This document shows positions 6,959-14,031 of a stretch of DNA of 14,031 nucleotides, one piece after another. The translations under genes were made by a program, and so were the position numbers. The notes under the pieces were generated by a model. The model had not been told where the DNA came from and searched no databases. It saw nothing but the letters and a program-made list of their open reading frames with translations. The stretch's first letter is position 1. Each line of letters starts with the position of its first letter. This DNA comes from CF-161 sp035259145. Lineage in GTDB: Bacteria; Chloroflexota; Dormibacteria; Dormibacterales; Dormibacteraceae. The DNA lies in assembly GCA_035259145.1 (NCBI GenBank), contig DATFWQ010000313.1, forward strand, positions 1 through 14,031, read 5' to 3'.

Positions 6959-8461
6959 TCAGACCTCGATCACCGCGCCATCCGAGCGCGGGTCGGCGCC
7001 GGCTCGCCAGCGTCCAGGGCCGTCGACCACGAGTGCAGCCGCATGACCCATCTGCCAGCTTAGTGCAGGCAGCAGCCGGCCGCCGGCGACCCCTCGAGCG
7101 ACTTCACCGGCATTGGAGTAGTCGGCCTCAACCCACAGGCCGGCGCCCCCCGGCGGCACTCGCAGACGCGGCTCGGACACAGCCTCAGCCGGACTCAGGC
7201 CGCGCTCCACCATATTCAGGAAGACCTGCGCCTGGATCTGCGGCTGCCCGTCCGCGCCCATGGCACCGAAGGCGGCCCAGCAGCGCTTCGCACGGCCGAC
7301 CATCGCCGGAATCAGCGTGTGCATCGTGCGCTTGCGCGGTTCCAGCCGGTTGACGTGGGCCGGATCGAGGCTGAAGTACGCGCCGCGGTTCTGGAGCAGA
7401 ACGCCGGTGCGCTCGGCGATAAGGCCCGAGCCAAAGGAGCCTGAGACGCTCTGAATGAGCGAGATCACATTGCCGTGCTCGTCGGCGGCGCACAGGTACA
7501 CGGTGTCGCCCTCAGGCAGCGCGGCCGCAGCGCCGGCGGCCACCTGGTCGGGATCCAGAAACGGCTCCCACGGCACACTGGTGAAGTCGGGGTCACTGAT
7601 CAATCGATCGCGAAGCGGGTAGACCTCGTCGCGCAGCCGGACCAGCTCACGGGCAAATCCCGGGCCCGGATCAAAGTGATCGAGCCGTTCGAAGCGTCGC
7701 AGCATCGCAGCAGCGCAGAGTCCCTGTGTCGGTGGCGGCATCTCGTACACGGTGAGGTCGTTGCCGTAGGGAAATGCCACCGGCTCGACCCAGGCCGAGT
7801 GGTGGCCGGCGAGGTCCTCTGCCGTGAAAAGGCCGCCCTGGCGCTCGAGGGTTGCCACGATCGCGGCGCCGACGTCTCCACGGTAGAAGCCGATGAAGCC
7901 GTTGCCTCCGATCTCGTCCAGAACGTCGGCCAGGTCCGGGTTGCGCAACAGCATCCCGCCCTTGACGGGCGGGAAGAGCCGGCGCGCCTCCGGCTCGCGC
8001 AGCAGCCAGTCCGCGTGGTCGGCCAGGAAGGCGGCCAGGCGCTCGGTAACCAGGTATCCATCGCGGGCGTGTCGCGCCGCGGCCGCCATCAGAGGCTTCA
8101 TGCCGAAGCTGCCAAAGCGTTCCACGAGCCGTCCCCAGGCCTCGACCGTACCCGGCACGGTGACCGTCAGGGCTCCACGCTGCGGCATGGTCTGATGGCC
8201 CGCGGCGTGCACGGCCGCGATCGTCGCGAGCGCGCCCGAGCTGCCCGCCCCCGCCAGGCCCACGGGCGCGTCGTAGTCGGCCGGCCAGATCATTGCGAAC
8301 AGGTCCCCGCCGACCGACGTCATGTGCGGATACACCACGCACAGGACGGCGTCGGCGGCGACAGCGGCGTCGACGGCGTTGCCACCCTGACGCAGAACGT
8401 CGGCACCGGCCTCAGAGGCCAGGCGATGAGGAGAGGCGATGATGCCGTGGGTCAGGGGCAC
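6959..8461 (-). CDS. Gamma-glutamyltransferase-family Ntn hydrolase
   Basis: This family makes a proenzyme that cuts itself and uses the newly exposed threonine to cleave or transfer gamma-glutamyl groups, as in glutathione breakdown; relatives include cephalosporin acylases. The 500 residues fit the compact bacterial branch. The N-terminal region has GGNAVDAAVAADAVLCVV (26-43) and the substrate-side segment TVPGTVEAW (101-109). Self-cleavage is expected before Thr320 in EGDTVYLCAADEHGNVISL, so the small subunit would be about 181 residues. SGSFGSGLIAERTGVLLQNR (340-359) and DPRSDGA (490-496) are typical of that subunit. No signal peptide is visible, so it is probably cytoplasmic, unlike E. 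coli Ggt. The GTG start has GGAGG four bases upstream and overlaps the lipid kinase stop by ten bases. Substrate is undetermined. Confidence 0.9.
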   Translation of the reverse strand: MPLTHGIIASPHRLASEAGADVLRQGGNAVDAAVAADAVLCVVYPHMTSVGGDLFAMIWPADYDAPVGLAGAGSSGALATIAAVHAAGHQTMPQRGALTVTVPGTVEAWGRLVERFGSFGMKPLMAAAARHARDGYLVTERLAAFLADHADWLLREPEARRLFPPVKGGMLLRNPDLADVLDEIGGNGFIGFYRGDVGAAIVATLERQGGLFTAEDLAGHHSAWVEPVAFPYGNDLTVYEMPPPTQGLCAAAMLRRFERLDHFDPGPGFARELVRLRDEVYPLRDRLISDPDFTSVPWEPFLDPDQVAAGAAAALPEGDTVYLCAADEHGNVISLIQSVSGSFGSGLIAERTGVLLQNRGAYFSLDPAHVNRLEPRKRTMHTLIPAMVGRAKRCWAAFGAMGADGQPQIQAQVFLNMVERGLSPAEAVSEPRLRVPPGGAGLWVEADYSNAGEVARGVAGGRLLPALSWQMGHAAALVVDGPGRWRAGADPRSDGAVIEV

Positions 8462-9378
8462 ACCACCTCCAGGGCGGCGGGCATGACCTCGAACACCGCC
8501 GGCAGCAGACCGGGCTGCTCGCCGTCTGTGTCCACCCGCACGAACTCTGGCGAGCTTACCTCTACCCGCTTCGCCAGCGAATGGCTGATCTTGGGGTTTC
8601 CGGAGTCGAGGTGGGCACCCTTGCGGATCTCAGACAGACCACGCAGGTTTTCCCACGTGCCCATGTCGCCCGCGATCACGATATCGAGCAGCCCGTCGTC
8701 CGGAATGGCACGCGGGGCCACCCGCATTCCGCCGCCGAAATACTGGCAGTTGGCGACCACCACCTGCTGAGCGACCAGCTCGCGCTTCACGCCGTCGATC
8801 GCGACCGTCATCGGCTTGTTACGCCACCGCAACAGGGTGAGCAACGCCGCCAGCGTGAAGGTGAGCTCGCCGTTGATCAGGCGGCGGCCGTTGTTGACGC
8901 GGGCGACCACGTCGCCGCCGATGCCCGCGTCGGCGATGTTCACGAAGTACCGGACCACGGGTCCACCGCCGGCTGCGGTGCACGTGACCCTGCCCGCGTC
9001 TATAAGCCGGGTGCGGCCGGACCGGAAAATGGCGGCTGCTTCAGCGGGATCCTGGGGGAAGCCCATCGTCCGGCGGAAGTCGCCGCCGGTCCCGGTCGGC
9101 AGGACGCCAAACCGTGAATCGCTCGCCAGCCGCTCGCCCGCCTCGAAGAAGCCATTGACGACCTCGTTGATGGTGCCGTCTCCCCCAGCGGCCACGATCA
9201 GCGGCCTGCCCTCGCCGACGGCGACCCGCGACAGCTCTATAGCTTCTCCGGGGCACGAGGTCATCACGAAGTCGAAGTCCAGGCCCGCGTCGTTGAGACG
9301 GCCGGCGGCGGCGGGCCAGCCGCGGCCTGTCCGACCTGCCCCGGAGGCCGGGTTGACGATGATCAGTGTGTCCTTCAC
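8452..9378 (-). CDS. Diacylglycerol kinase family lipid kinase (YegS/DgkB type)
   Basis: This soluble kinase family phosphorylates diacylglycerol or related lipids with ATP and recycles them into phospholipid synthesis at the membrane. After LIIVNPASGAG near the N-terminus comes the nucleotide-binding AAGGDGTINEVVNG, and then PTGTGGDF where GTGNDF is more common. DDGLLDIVI and DTDGE near the end are also characteristic. I choose GTG 9378 (308 residues, start VKDTLIIVNP), because it overlaps the upstream stop as GTGA and GGGAGG lies 12 bases before it. An ATG at 9390 is also in frame, but the same GGGAGG touches it with no spacing. The gene is translationally coupled to the AGPS-like gene, which suggests a shared lipid pathway. 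Lipid substrate is not proven. Confidence 0.92.
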   Translation of the reverse strand: MKDTLIIVNPASGAGRTGRGWPAAAGRLNDAGLDFDFVMTSCPGEAIELSRVAVGEGRPLIVAAGGDGTINEVVNGFFEAGERLASDSRFGVLPTGTGGDFRRTMGFPQDPAEAAAIFRSGRTRLIDAGRVTCTAAGGGPVVRYFVNIADAGIGGDVVARVNNGRRLINGELTFTLAALLTLLRWRNKPMTVAIDGVKRELVAQQVVVANCQYFGGGMRVAPRAIPDDGLLDIVIAGDMGTWENLRGLSEIRKGAHLDSGNPKISHSLAKRVEVSSPEFVRVDTDGEQPGLLPAVFEVMPAALEVVCP

Positions 9379-10700
9379 CCCGGGTCCCATCCTCCCATCG
9401 CGTTCGGGTTCAGCTTTTCATGCGGATCCAGGGCCCGCCGAACCCGACGCCAGACTTCCCACCAGGCGCCGAGCTCCGTCCTGACCCAGGCGGCCCTGGC
9501 CTGGCCGACGCCGTGATGATGGCTGATCGTAGCGCCAAGGCGGAGTGAGATCTCCATCGCGCCGCGCCACGCCTCCAGGTAGACCGCTTCTGCCTCGGCC
9601 TCGTCGGGCGTAGAGCCGGCGAAGGTGAAGTAGGCGCAGCAGCCCTGCGCGTAGCCATGGCTGAAGTGGCAGAGGGCAACGCCGGCGGTGGCTGCGAGGT
9701 GGGCTTTGACCTCCTCGTACAGCGCCGGCAGCGCCGTCCACGTGGCGGCGAGCTCGATCGTGTCCAGGTAAGAGCCGGTTGGCTCCAGGAAGTCCGTCAG
9801 ACGTTCGGCCGACAGGTCGAAGCGGTGCGCCAGCCAGTGGGTCCACGGCTCTTCGCCCAGGGCCTCGCCGCCCTTCGACTCCAGAAGATCCGCAAGCAGG
9901 CTCGCCTCGGCCTCCGCGAGCTTGCGCGGGCCGGCCGACGCCGCGACCAGGAGGCAGCCATTGGCGAATCCCTGGAACGCCGAGTCCTCCGGGTCATACA
10001 GTCGCAGCACCAGCGGACGGAGGTCGTGCTGCATGACCTCGCGAAGAGCTTCCAGACCAGGGCGGACCGCTGGCATGCGCCAACCTCGCCCGATCACCGC
10101 CTCTGGCAGCCGGTGGACGCGTAAAACCGCCTCCAGCACCACGCCCAGCGCACCCTCAGCCCCGATGAACGCCTGGTGGAGCGCCGGGCCCACTGCGGAG
10201 CGCGGCTGGGTGCGGGCCTCCACGATCGTGCCGTCGGCCAGTGCCACCGTGAGGCCAAGCGCCATTTCCTCGATACCCCCGTGGCGGCTTGACTCCTGGC
10301 CTGATGAGCGCGTCGAGACCAGCCCCCCCACGGTGGCCACTGCCAGTGAGCTCGGGTAGTGACCCAGCGTGAGACCCGCAGCGTTCAAGCGCCGTTCCAG
10401 GGTCAGGCCGTTGACACCCGCGCCCGCACGGACGATCAGGTTGTCCGCGTCGATGTCGACGTGGTCCAGCGCGCTCAGGTCGAGTACGAGGTCGCCCTCT
10501 GCAGGCGCCAGGGCGCCGCACACGCCGCTCCTGCCGCCCATGGGCACAACGCGGCGGCCTGAACGGAGCAAGGCGCTCACGCCGTCGAAGTCGTTCGGCC
10601 TGGCCACATCAACCGAAGGCACTCGAGCGCCGCCCCTTGTTCGCATCAGACCCAGGGGCCACAGATCGTGAACCATCCTGCGGGCTGTAGAGGCGCTCAT
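9375..10700 (-). CDS. FAD-binding oxidase, alkylglycerone-phosphate synthase-like
   Basis: A VAO/PCMH-type flavoprotein of 441 residues. AGPS replaces the acyl chain of acyl-dihydroxyacetone phosphate with a fatty alcohol, the committing step of ether-lipid synthesis. The FAD domain has PMGGRSGVCG (53-62), the AGPS-like stretch beginning GHYPSSLAVATVGGLVSTRS (113-132) and continuing to GGIEEM, and FIGAEGALGVV (178-188). The cap domain has SHGYAQGCCAYFTF, whose Tyr357 aligns with the AGPS catalytic tyrosine. TISHHHGVG (391-399) is the AGPS triple-histidine motif, which D-lactate or glycolate oxidases lack. The protein is shorter at the N-terminus than most AGPS. The ATG at 10700 has only a weak ribosome binding site but overlaps the stop of a possible 24-codon ORF. 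Family is confident; ether-lipid synthesis in this organism is inference. Confidence 0.85.
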   Translation of the reverse strand: MSASTARRMVHDLWPLGLMRTRGGARVPSVDVARPNDFDGVSALLRSGRRVVPMGGRSGVCGALAPAEGDLVLDLSALDHVDIDADNLIVRAGAGVNGLTLERRLNAAGLTLGHYPSSLAVATVGGLVSTRSSGQESSRHGGIEEMALGLTVALADGTIVEARTQPRSAVGPALHQAFIGAEGALGVVLEAVLRVHRLPEAVIGRGWRMPAVRPGLEALREVMQHDLRPLVLRLYDPEDSAFQGFANGCLLVAASAGPRKLAEAEASLLADLLESKGGEALGEEPWTHWLAHRFDLSAERLTDFLEPTGSYLDTIELAATWTALPALYEEVKAHLAATAGVALCHFSHGYAQGCCAYFTFAGSTPDEAEAEAVYLEAWRGAMEISLRLGATISHHHGVGQARAAWVRTELGAWWEVWRRVRRALDPHEKLNPNAMGGWDPG

Positions 10701-10771
10701 GGCCCCGCCCAGTGGCCGGCCGTGCAGCCGGTCACCATCGCATCCGGCGTCGGTCTGCCGCCAGGGCGCAT
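10697..10771 (-). CDS. Possible 24-residue upstream ORF coupled to the AGPS-like gene
   Basis: In the 100-base gap between ribF and the AGPS-like gene an ATG at 10771 is preceded by GGAG with a six-base spacing and opens a 24-codon frame. Its TGA overlaps the ATG of the AGPS-like gene (ATGA). The peptide begins MRPGGRPTPDAM and ends HWAGP; I recognise no family. The AGPS-like gene itself has a poor ribosome binding site, so this ORF could feed ribosomes to it. It could also be chance, since short open frames are common at this GC content. Confidence 0.3.
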   Translation of the reverse strand: MRPGGRPTPDAMVTGCTAGHWAGP

Positions 10772-10800
10772 CTCGCTCTCCGATGCGTCACAGCTACGAC

Positions 10801-11739
10801 TCAACCGATTCGGCTGCGGTTGGCTTCCCGCAGGAGCCCGCGCGTGGCCTCGACGTCGCGAGCGATCTGGTCGCTCAGCGAGACGGCGTCTGGGAACTTC
10901 ACCTGGTCTCGCAGCCGGGCCACAAAGCGCAGCTCGAGCCGGCGCTGGTAGAGGTCGCCTGCGAAGTCAAGCAGGTATGCCTCAACCCTCAAGTCCGTCT
11001 TGTCGAAGGTCGGGCGGTAGCCGACGCTGATCGCCGCCTGAAACGTCCCCCATGGGGTCATCGCCCAACCGGCGTAGATGCCGTGACCCGGCACAAGCTT
11101 CCCCGGCGGCACCGCCATGTTCACGGTCGGCCATCCGATCTCCGTGCCGATACGGTCCCCTGGCTCAACCAGTCCGCTCATCGCAAACTGCCGGCCCAGC
11201 AGCCGGTTGGCCGCCTCCATTTCCCCGAGAGTCAGGAGGCGCCGAACCTCGGAGCTGTGCACCTCCTCGCCACCCAGCCGGAACTGCTCTACCACCTCGA
11301 CCATGTAGCCGTGCTGGCGGCCGTGCTCACGCAGCCATCCAACATCTCCAGCACGCCCTCGGCCCAGCGCGAAGTCGTACCCGACGACAAGCCGGCGCAG
11401 CTCCATGGACTTCAGCAGGTTTGCCACGAACTCCGCCGGAGCCAGGCCGGCCAGCTCCCTCGTGAATGCTAGGACCACCACGTGTTCGGTCCCTGCACTG
11501 GCCATCAGTGAGAGGCGCTCGTCGAGCGTCGTGATCTGCTGTGGACAGTTGACGGGATCGAGCACACACCGTGGGTGGGGGTCGAACGTGATGCAAGCCG
11601 GCGTCAGGCGGTGCCGCCGCGCCGCCCCGACCAAGCGCTCAAGGACACATCTATGGCCCAGGTGCACGCCGTCGAAGCTCCCGATGGCAAGCGCGGTCGG
11701 GCCGAGCGGCGGGTCGGGCAGCCCGAAATGCCTGTGCAC
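10801..11739 (-). CDS. ribF: Bifunctional riboflavin kinase / FAD synthetase
   Basis: This cytoplasmic enzyme phosphorylates riboflavin to FMN and adenylates FMN to FAD. In the 312 residues, the N-terminal nucleotidyltransferase domain has IGSFDGVHLGHR (19-30) with the HxGH motif, then GYDFALGRGRAGD (120-132) and SSEVRRLL (162-169). The C-terminal kinase domain has GTEIGWPTVNM (198-208), the equivalent of the GxPTAN Mg-ATP motif, followed by GIYAGWA, SVGYRPTF and VEAYLLDF. The GTG start lies five bases after the truB stop with little ribosome binding site, so translation probably depends on coupling. ribF next to truB is standard in many bacteria. The product also supplies FAD that the AGPS-like enzyme downstream would need. 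Confidence 0.96.
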   Translation of the reverse strand: MHRHFGLPDPPLGPTALAIGSFDGVHLGHRCVLERLVGAARRHRLTPACITFDPHPRCVLDPVNCPQQITTLDERLSLMASAGTEHVVVLAFTRELAGLAPAEFVANLLKSMELRRLVVGYDFALGRGRAGDVGWLREHGRQHGYMVEVVEQFRLGGEEVHSSEVRRLLTLGEMEAANRLLGRQFAMSGLVEPGDRIGTEIGWPTVNMAVPPGKLVPGHGIYAGWAMTPWGTFQAAISVGYRPTFDKTDLRVEAYLLDFAGDLYQRRLELRFVARLRDQVKFPDAVSLSDQIARDVEATRGLLREANRSRIG

Positions 11740-11744
11740 CGTGT

Positions 11745-12638
11745 CTAGCCAATCCCGAGCGGGAGGACCTTGTCGGGAACGAACGTGCGCCGCAGCGGAT
11801 CCACGTGGCCGAGGGCGATCAGGCGCCCCCGCTCGTCGTGCGCCCGGAGCGGCCCAGGCTTGGGCTCTGGTAGTACGCGGACGGAACGGCCCTGCCGTAC
11901 CAACGTCTCCTGCTCGGCAGTCAGCAGAACCGGCTCCATCTCAGGGAGCAGAGCCTCAGGCGGCAACAGGTGCTCCTCCACAGCGCGGAGCTCGGGCACA
12001 TCACCGGGCGGCACTGCATCCTCGACGCGCAGCCGGCCGTACGCGGTCCGCGTGAGCTGACCCAGATAGCCGCCGACCCTGAGCGCCTCTCCCAGGTCCC
12101 GAGCCAGCGACCGCAGGTAGGTGCCGCTGCCGCAGGTCACTCGAATTCGAGCCACTGGCCGCTCTCCCGAACGATAGCCCAACAGGTCGGCGGCGTAGAC
12201 CTCAACCAGACGAGCCGGTGGGCGCGTCAAATCCCCGTGGCGCGCGCGCTTGTATGCACGCCGCCCTTCGACTTTGACCGCAGAGAATGCCGGCGGCTCC
12301 TGCTTGATGCGGCCGACAAAGCGGCTAAGTGCAGCGCTCACCTGGTCCGCCTCGATGTGTTGGGCGGGAGCAACCGCCACCGGCTCGCCCTCGGCGTCGT
12401 CGGTCGCCGTCGTGAAGCCGAGGTGGACGTCTGCCTCGTAGGTCTTGGGCAGTCGAAGAGCGAACTCCGACAGACGGGTCGCCGATTCGAAGAGGATCGG
12501 AAGAACGCCTGTCGCCAGGGGATCGAGCGTCCCGGCGTGGCCGACGCGTCTGGCGCGCGTCACTGCCCGCAGCTGCGCGACCACAGAGAACGATGTAACG
12601 CCGGCCGGCTTGTAGACGTTGAGAACTCCCGCCTGCAT
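11745..12638 (-). CDS. truB: tRNA pseudouridine-55 synthase
   Basis: This enzyme converts uridine 55 to pseudouridine in the T-loop of tRNAs. Of its 297 residues, the catalytic motif GHAGTLDPLATGVL has Asp39, the same number as in many orthologues. VYKPAGVTSF (8-17) and KTYEADVHLGFTTATDD are further family segments, and VTCGSGTYLRSLARDLGE is the second conserved block. The C-terminal part after about 215 is a small PUA-like region. The ATG follows the nrnA stop by six bases, with AGAGG ten bases upstream. The gene lies in the usual rbfA-nrnA-truB-ribF order. Confidence 0.96.
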   Translation of the reverse strand: MQAGVLNVYKPAGVTSFSVVAQLRAVTRARRVGHAGTLDPLATGVLPILFESATRLSEFALRLPKTYEADVHLGFTTATDDAEGEPVAVAPAQHIEADQVSAALSRFVGRIKQEPPAFSAVKVEGRRAYKRARHGDLTRPPARLVEVYAADLLGYRSGERPVARIRVTCGSGTYLRSLARDLGEALRVGGYLGQLTRTAYGRLRVEDAVPPGDVPELRAVEEHLLPPEALLPEMEPVLLTAEQETLVRQGRSVRVLPEPKPGPLRAHDERGRLIALGHVDPLRRTFVPDKVLPLGIG

Positions 12639-12644
12639 CTGACG

Positions 12645-13640
12645 TCAGCCTCTGGTTGCGGTCTCGATCGCTTCTCTGGCTACCTCCAGCACCAGTGGGA
12701 TGGCACGGTCGAGTGGCTGTGGGACCTCAGCCCCGGCTGCACGCCGATGGCCACCACCGCCGAACCGGCCGCATAGCTCGGCTGCGTCGACGGCACCCTG
12801 GCTGCGCACGCTGATCTTGGTGAGCCGGGTGCTGACCTCCTTGAAGATGATCGCCACCTCAAGCCCAGCGAGGCTGTTCAGTGTGTCGATGATGTCCTCG
12901 GACTCTGCCATGACGGCGCCGGCCTCACGCAACATGCGGCGGGTCACCTTGGTCCAGGCGAGCCGGCCGCTCAGCTCGACCTGCATGCCGGCAATCGCGA
13001 GACCACTCAGCTTGACCGTGGACAGAGGCCTGGACTTGTAGACCATGAAGGCCACATAGCTCGGATCAGCCCCCAGCGCCGCGAGCCTGGATGCGTCGCA
13101 CAGCGCTCGCGAGGTCGTGTTCTGATGACGAAAGCCGCCGGTGTCGGTGATGAGCGCCGTGTAGAGGTTCGTCGCCATCGATGGCGTTATCTCCCAGCCG
13201 AAGTGCTCGAGCATGTCCAGGCACATCTGGCCTACCGCCGAGGCGTCCGGGTCGATGATGTTGACCGTCCCGAAGAGCGAGTTGGACGTGTGATGGTCGA
13301 CATTCACGATGATTGCGTTCTCTGTGATGTGGTCGACCGCGCTGCCTGATCGCTCCATGTTGCCGGCGTCGAAGAACAGGACGAGGTGGACGTCGGAGCC
13401 TTCGGGTGGGCTCTCCACGATCTGCGCGAAGCCAGGCATCCACGAATATTTCTTCGGCAGTGGATGCGGGAAGACGACGAACACCTCTTTGCCCCTGGCC
13501 TGAAGGGCTTCGGCAAAAGCCAGGCTGCAGCCGAGTGTGTCGCCATCCGGGTCCTTGTGGCCCAGGATCATGATCTGCCTGTGACTCAGGCTAAGCTCGA
13601 GGAGCTGGTCGATCGCGCTGTGGAGGGACGCGATGCTCAA
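12645..13640 (-). CDS. nrnA: DHH-family phosphoesterase, NrnA-type oligoribonuclease/pAp phosphatase
   Basis: NrnA degrades very short RNA oligomers and dephosphorylates pAp to AMP, clearing end products of RNA decay and sulfur assimilation. The 331 residues show GHKDPDGDTLG (27-37), FDAGNMER (90-97), VDHH (114-117) and TDTGGFR (165-171), which hold the paired metal ions of the DHH domain. The DHHA1 domain ends with the substrate loop GGGGHRRAAG (294-303). The start is TTG at 13640, overlapping the rbfA stop as TTGA, with AGGAG eight bases before it. Placement between rbfA and truB is common in Firmicutes, Actinobacteria and relatives. The product could finish the oligonucleotides left by PNPase, encoded downstream. 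Confidence 0.93.
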   Translation of the reverse strand: MSIASLHSAIDQLLELSLSHRQIMILGHKDPDGDTLGCSLAFAEALQARGKEVFVVFPHPLPKKYSWMPGFAQIVESPPEGSDVHLVLFFDAGNMERSGSAVDHITENAIIVNVDHHTSNSLFGTVNIIDPDASAVGQMCLDMLEHFGWEITPSMATNLYTALITDTGGFRHQNTTSRALCDASRLAALGADPSYVAFMVYKSRPLSTVKLSGLAIAGMQVELSGRLAWTKVTRRMLREAGAVMAESEDIIDTLNSLAGLEVAIIFKEVSTRLTKISVRSQGAVDAAELCGRFGGGGHRRAAGAEVPQPLDRAIPLVLEVAREAIETATRG

Positions 13641-14011
13641 GGCTCGGACTCCTGGCCCTCACCTTCTTGAGGGAGAATCTCACGCAGCCGCTTCGAGATC
13701 CGTACCGAGTACTCGATCGAGGGATCGATCTCGAACCGCAGTTCGGGCGTGAACTTGAGGTTCTCGAGCCGGCGCCCCAACTCGTGCCTGATCAAGCCCG
13801 AGGCGCTGCGCAGGCCCTCGATTGAAGCTCGCTCCTCCGCCTCGCCACCCAGGACGCTGACCCGTATCTTGGCCGACCGCAGGTCGGGTGACATCCGCAC
13901 CTCCGTAATGCTGACGAAGCCGATCCGGGGGTCCTTCAGGTCACGATGGATGATCTGCATGATCTCCTCGCGTATCTGGGCGCCCACTTGAACGGCGCGG
14001 TGGCCGCTCAT
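13637..14011 (-). CDS. rbfA: 30S ribosome-binding factor RbfA
   Basis: RbfA is a small KH-like protein that binds immature 30S subunits and helps finish 16S rRNA 5'-end maturation. The 124 residues fit the family: HRAVQVGAQIREEIMQII at the N-terminus, then LKDPRIGFVSITEV and MSPDLRSAKIRVSVLG, then LRSASGLIRHELGRRL and LKFTPELRFEID. The C-terminus is a short acidic tail. The ATG at 14011 has AGGAA eight bases upstream, and only 20 bases of upstream sequence are in the window. It is normally preceded by infB, which I would expect just outside. The stop overlaps the nrnA start. Confidence 0.96.
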   Translation of the reverse strand: MSGHRAVQVGAQIREEIMQIIHRDLKDPRIGFVSITEVRMSPDLRSAKIRVSVLGGEAEERASIEGLRSASGLIRHELGRRLENLKFTPELRFEIDPSIEYSVRISKRLREILPQEGEGQESEP

Positions 14012-14031
14012 CAGCGCGGTTCCTATCGGGG

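Noticed and set aside
7475..8770. 431-residue open frame on the plus strand
   Set aside because: It runs antisense across the GGT and lipid-kinase genes, whose motifs are intact; it is a shadow frame.
12640..12647. Palindrome TGACGTCA between nrnA and truB as a regulator site
   Set aside because: It overlaps the nrnA stop inside a tight operon junction with no sign of a promoter; a single 8-base palindrome is easily chance.

Overview
The window is a GC-rich bacterial chromosome segment, densely packed and mostly housekeeping. It starts inside dapB, about ten residues short of its C-terminus, and ends 20 bases upstream of rbfA. The gene order rbfA-nrnA-truB-ribF ... rpsO-pnp ... dapB, the high GC content and the heavy use of GTG/TTG starts (about 8 of 13 genes) suggest a soil-type Terrabacteria lineage such as Chloroflexota, Dormibacterota or a relative. 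This is inference; the sequence has no phylogenetic marker I can place firmly. There are no tRNA, rRNA, IS, phage or CRISPR features.

Layout on the minus strand, in transcription order (high to low coordinate): rbfA, nrnA-type DHH phosphoesterase, truB and ribF form a tight translation/RNA-maturation block with 4-base overlaps or 5-6 base gaps. Then come four genes that are not part of the usual block: an alkylglycerone-phosphate-synthase-like FAD enzyme, a diacylglycerol-kinase-family lipid kinase, a gamma-glutamyltransferase-family Ntn hydrolase, and a BpsA-like (branched polyamine synthase family) methyltransferase-fold protein with a long unexplained C-terminal region. The usual block resumes with rpsO and pnp. 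dapB follows on the same strand, but a plus-strand pair of family I CoA-transferase subunits lies between pnp and dapB.

Non-coding signals are concentrated around rpsO-pnp. A perfect TATAAT lies just upstream of rpsO, three consecutive stem-loops follow the rpsO stop, and a small hairpin pairs with the pnp ribosome binding site. This resembles the post-transcriptional control known for rpsO-pnp in enterobacteria, but with different sequences. The convergent gap between the CoA transferase and pnp holds a two-copy 41-bp tandem repeat that can fold into terminator-like hairpins.

The genes of most interest are the embedded lipid pair (AGPS-like plus lipid kinase, translationally coupled) and the BpsA-like protein. 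I see no clear-cut new defence or mobile system here.
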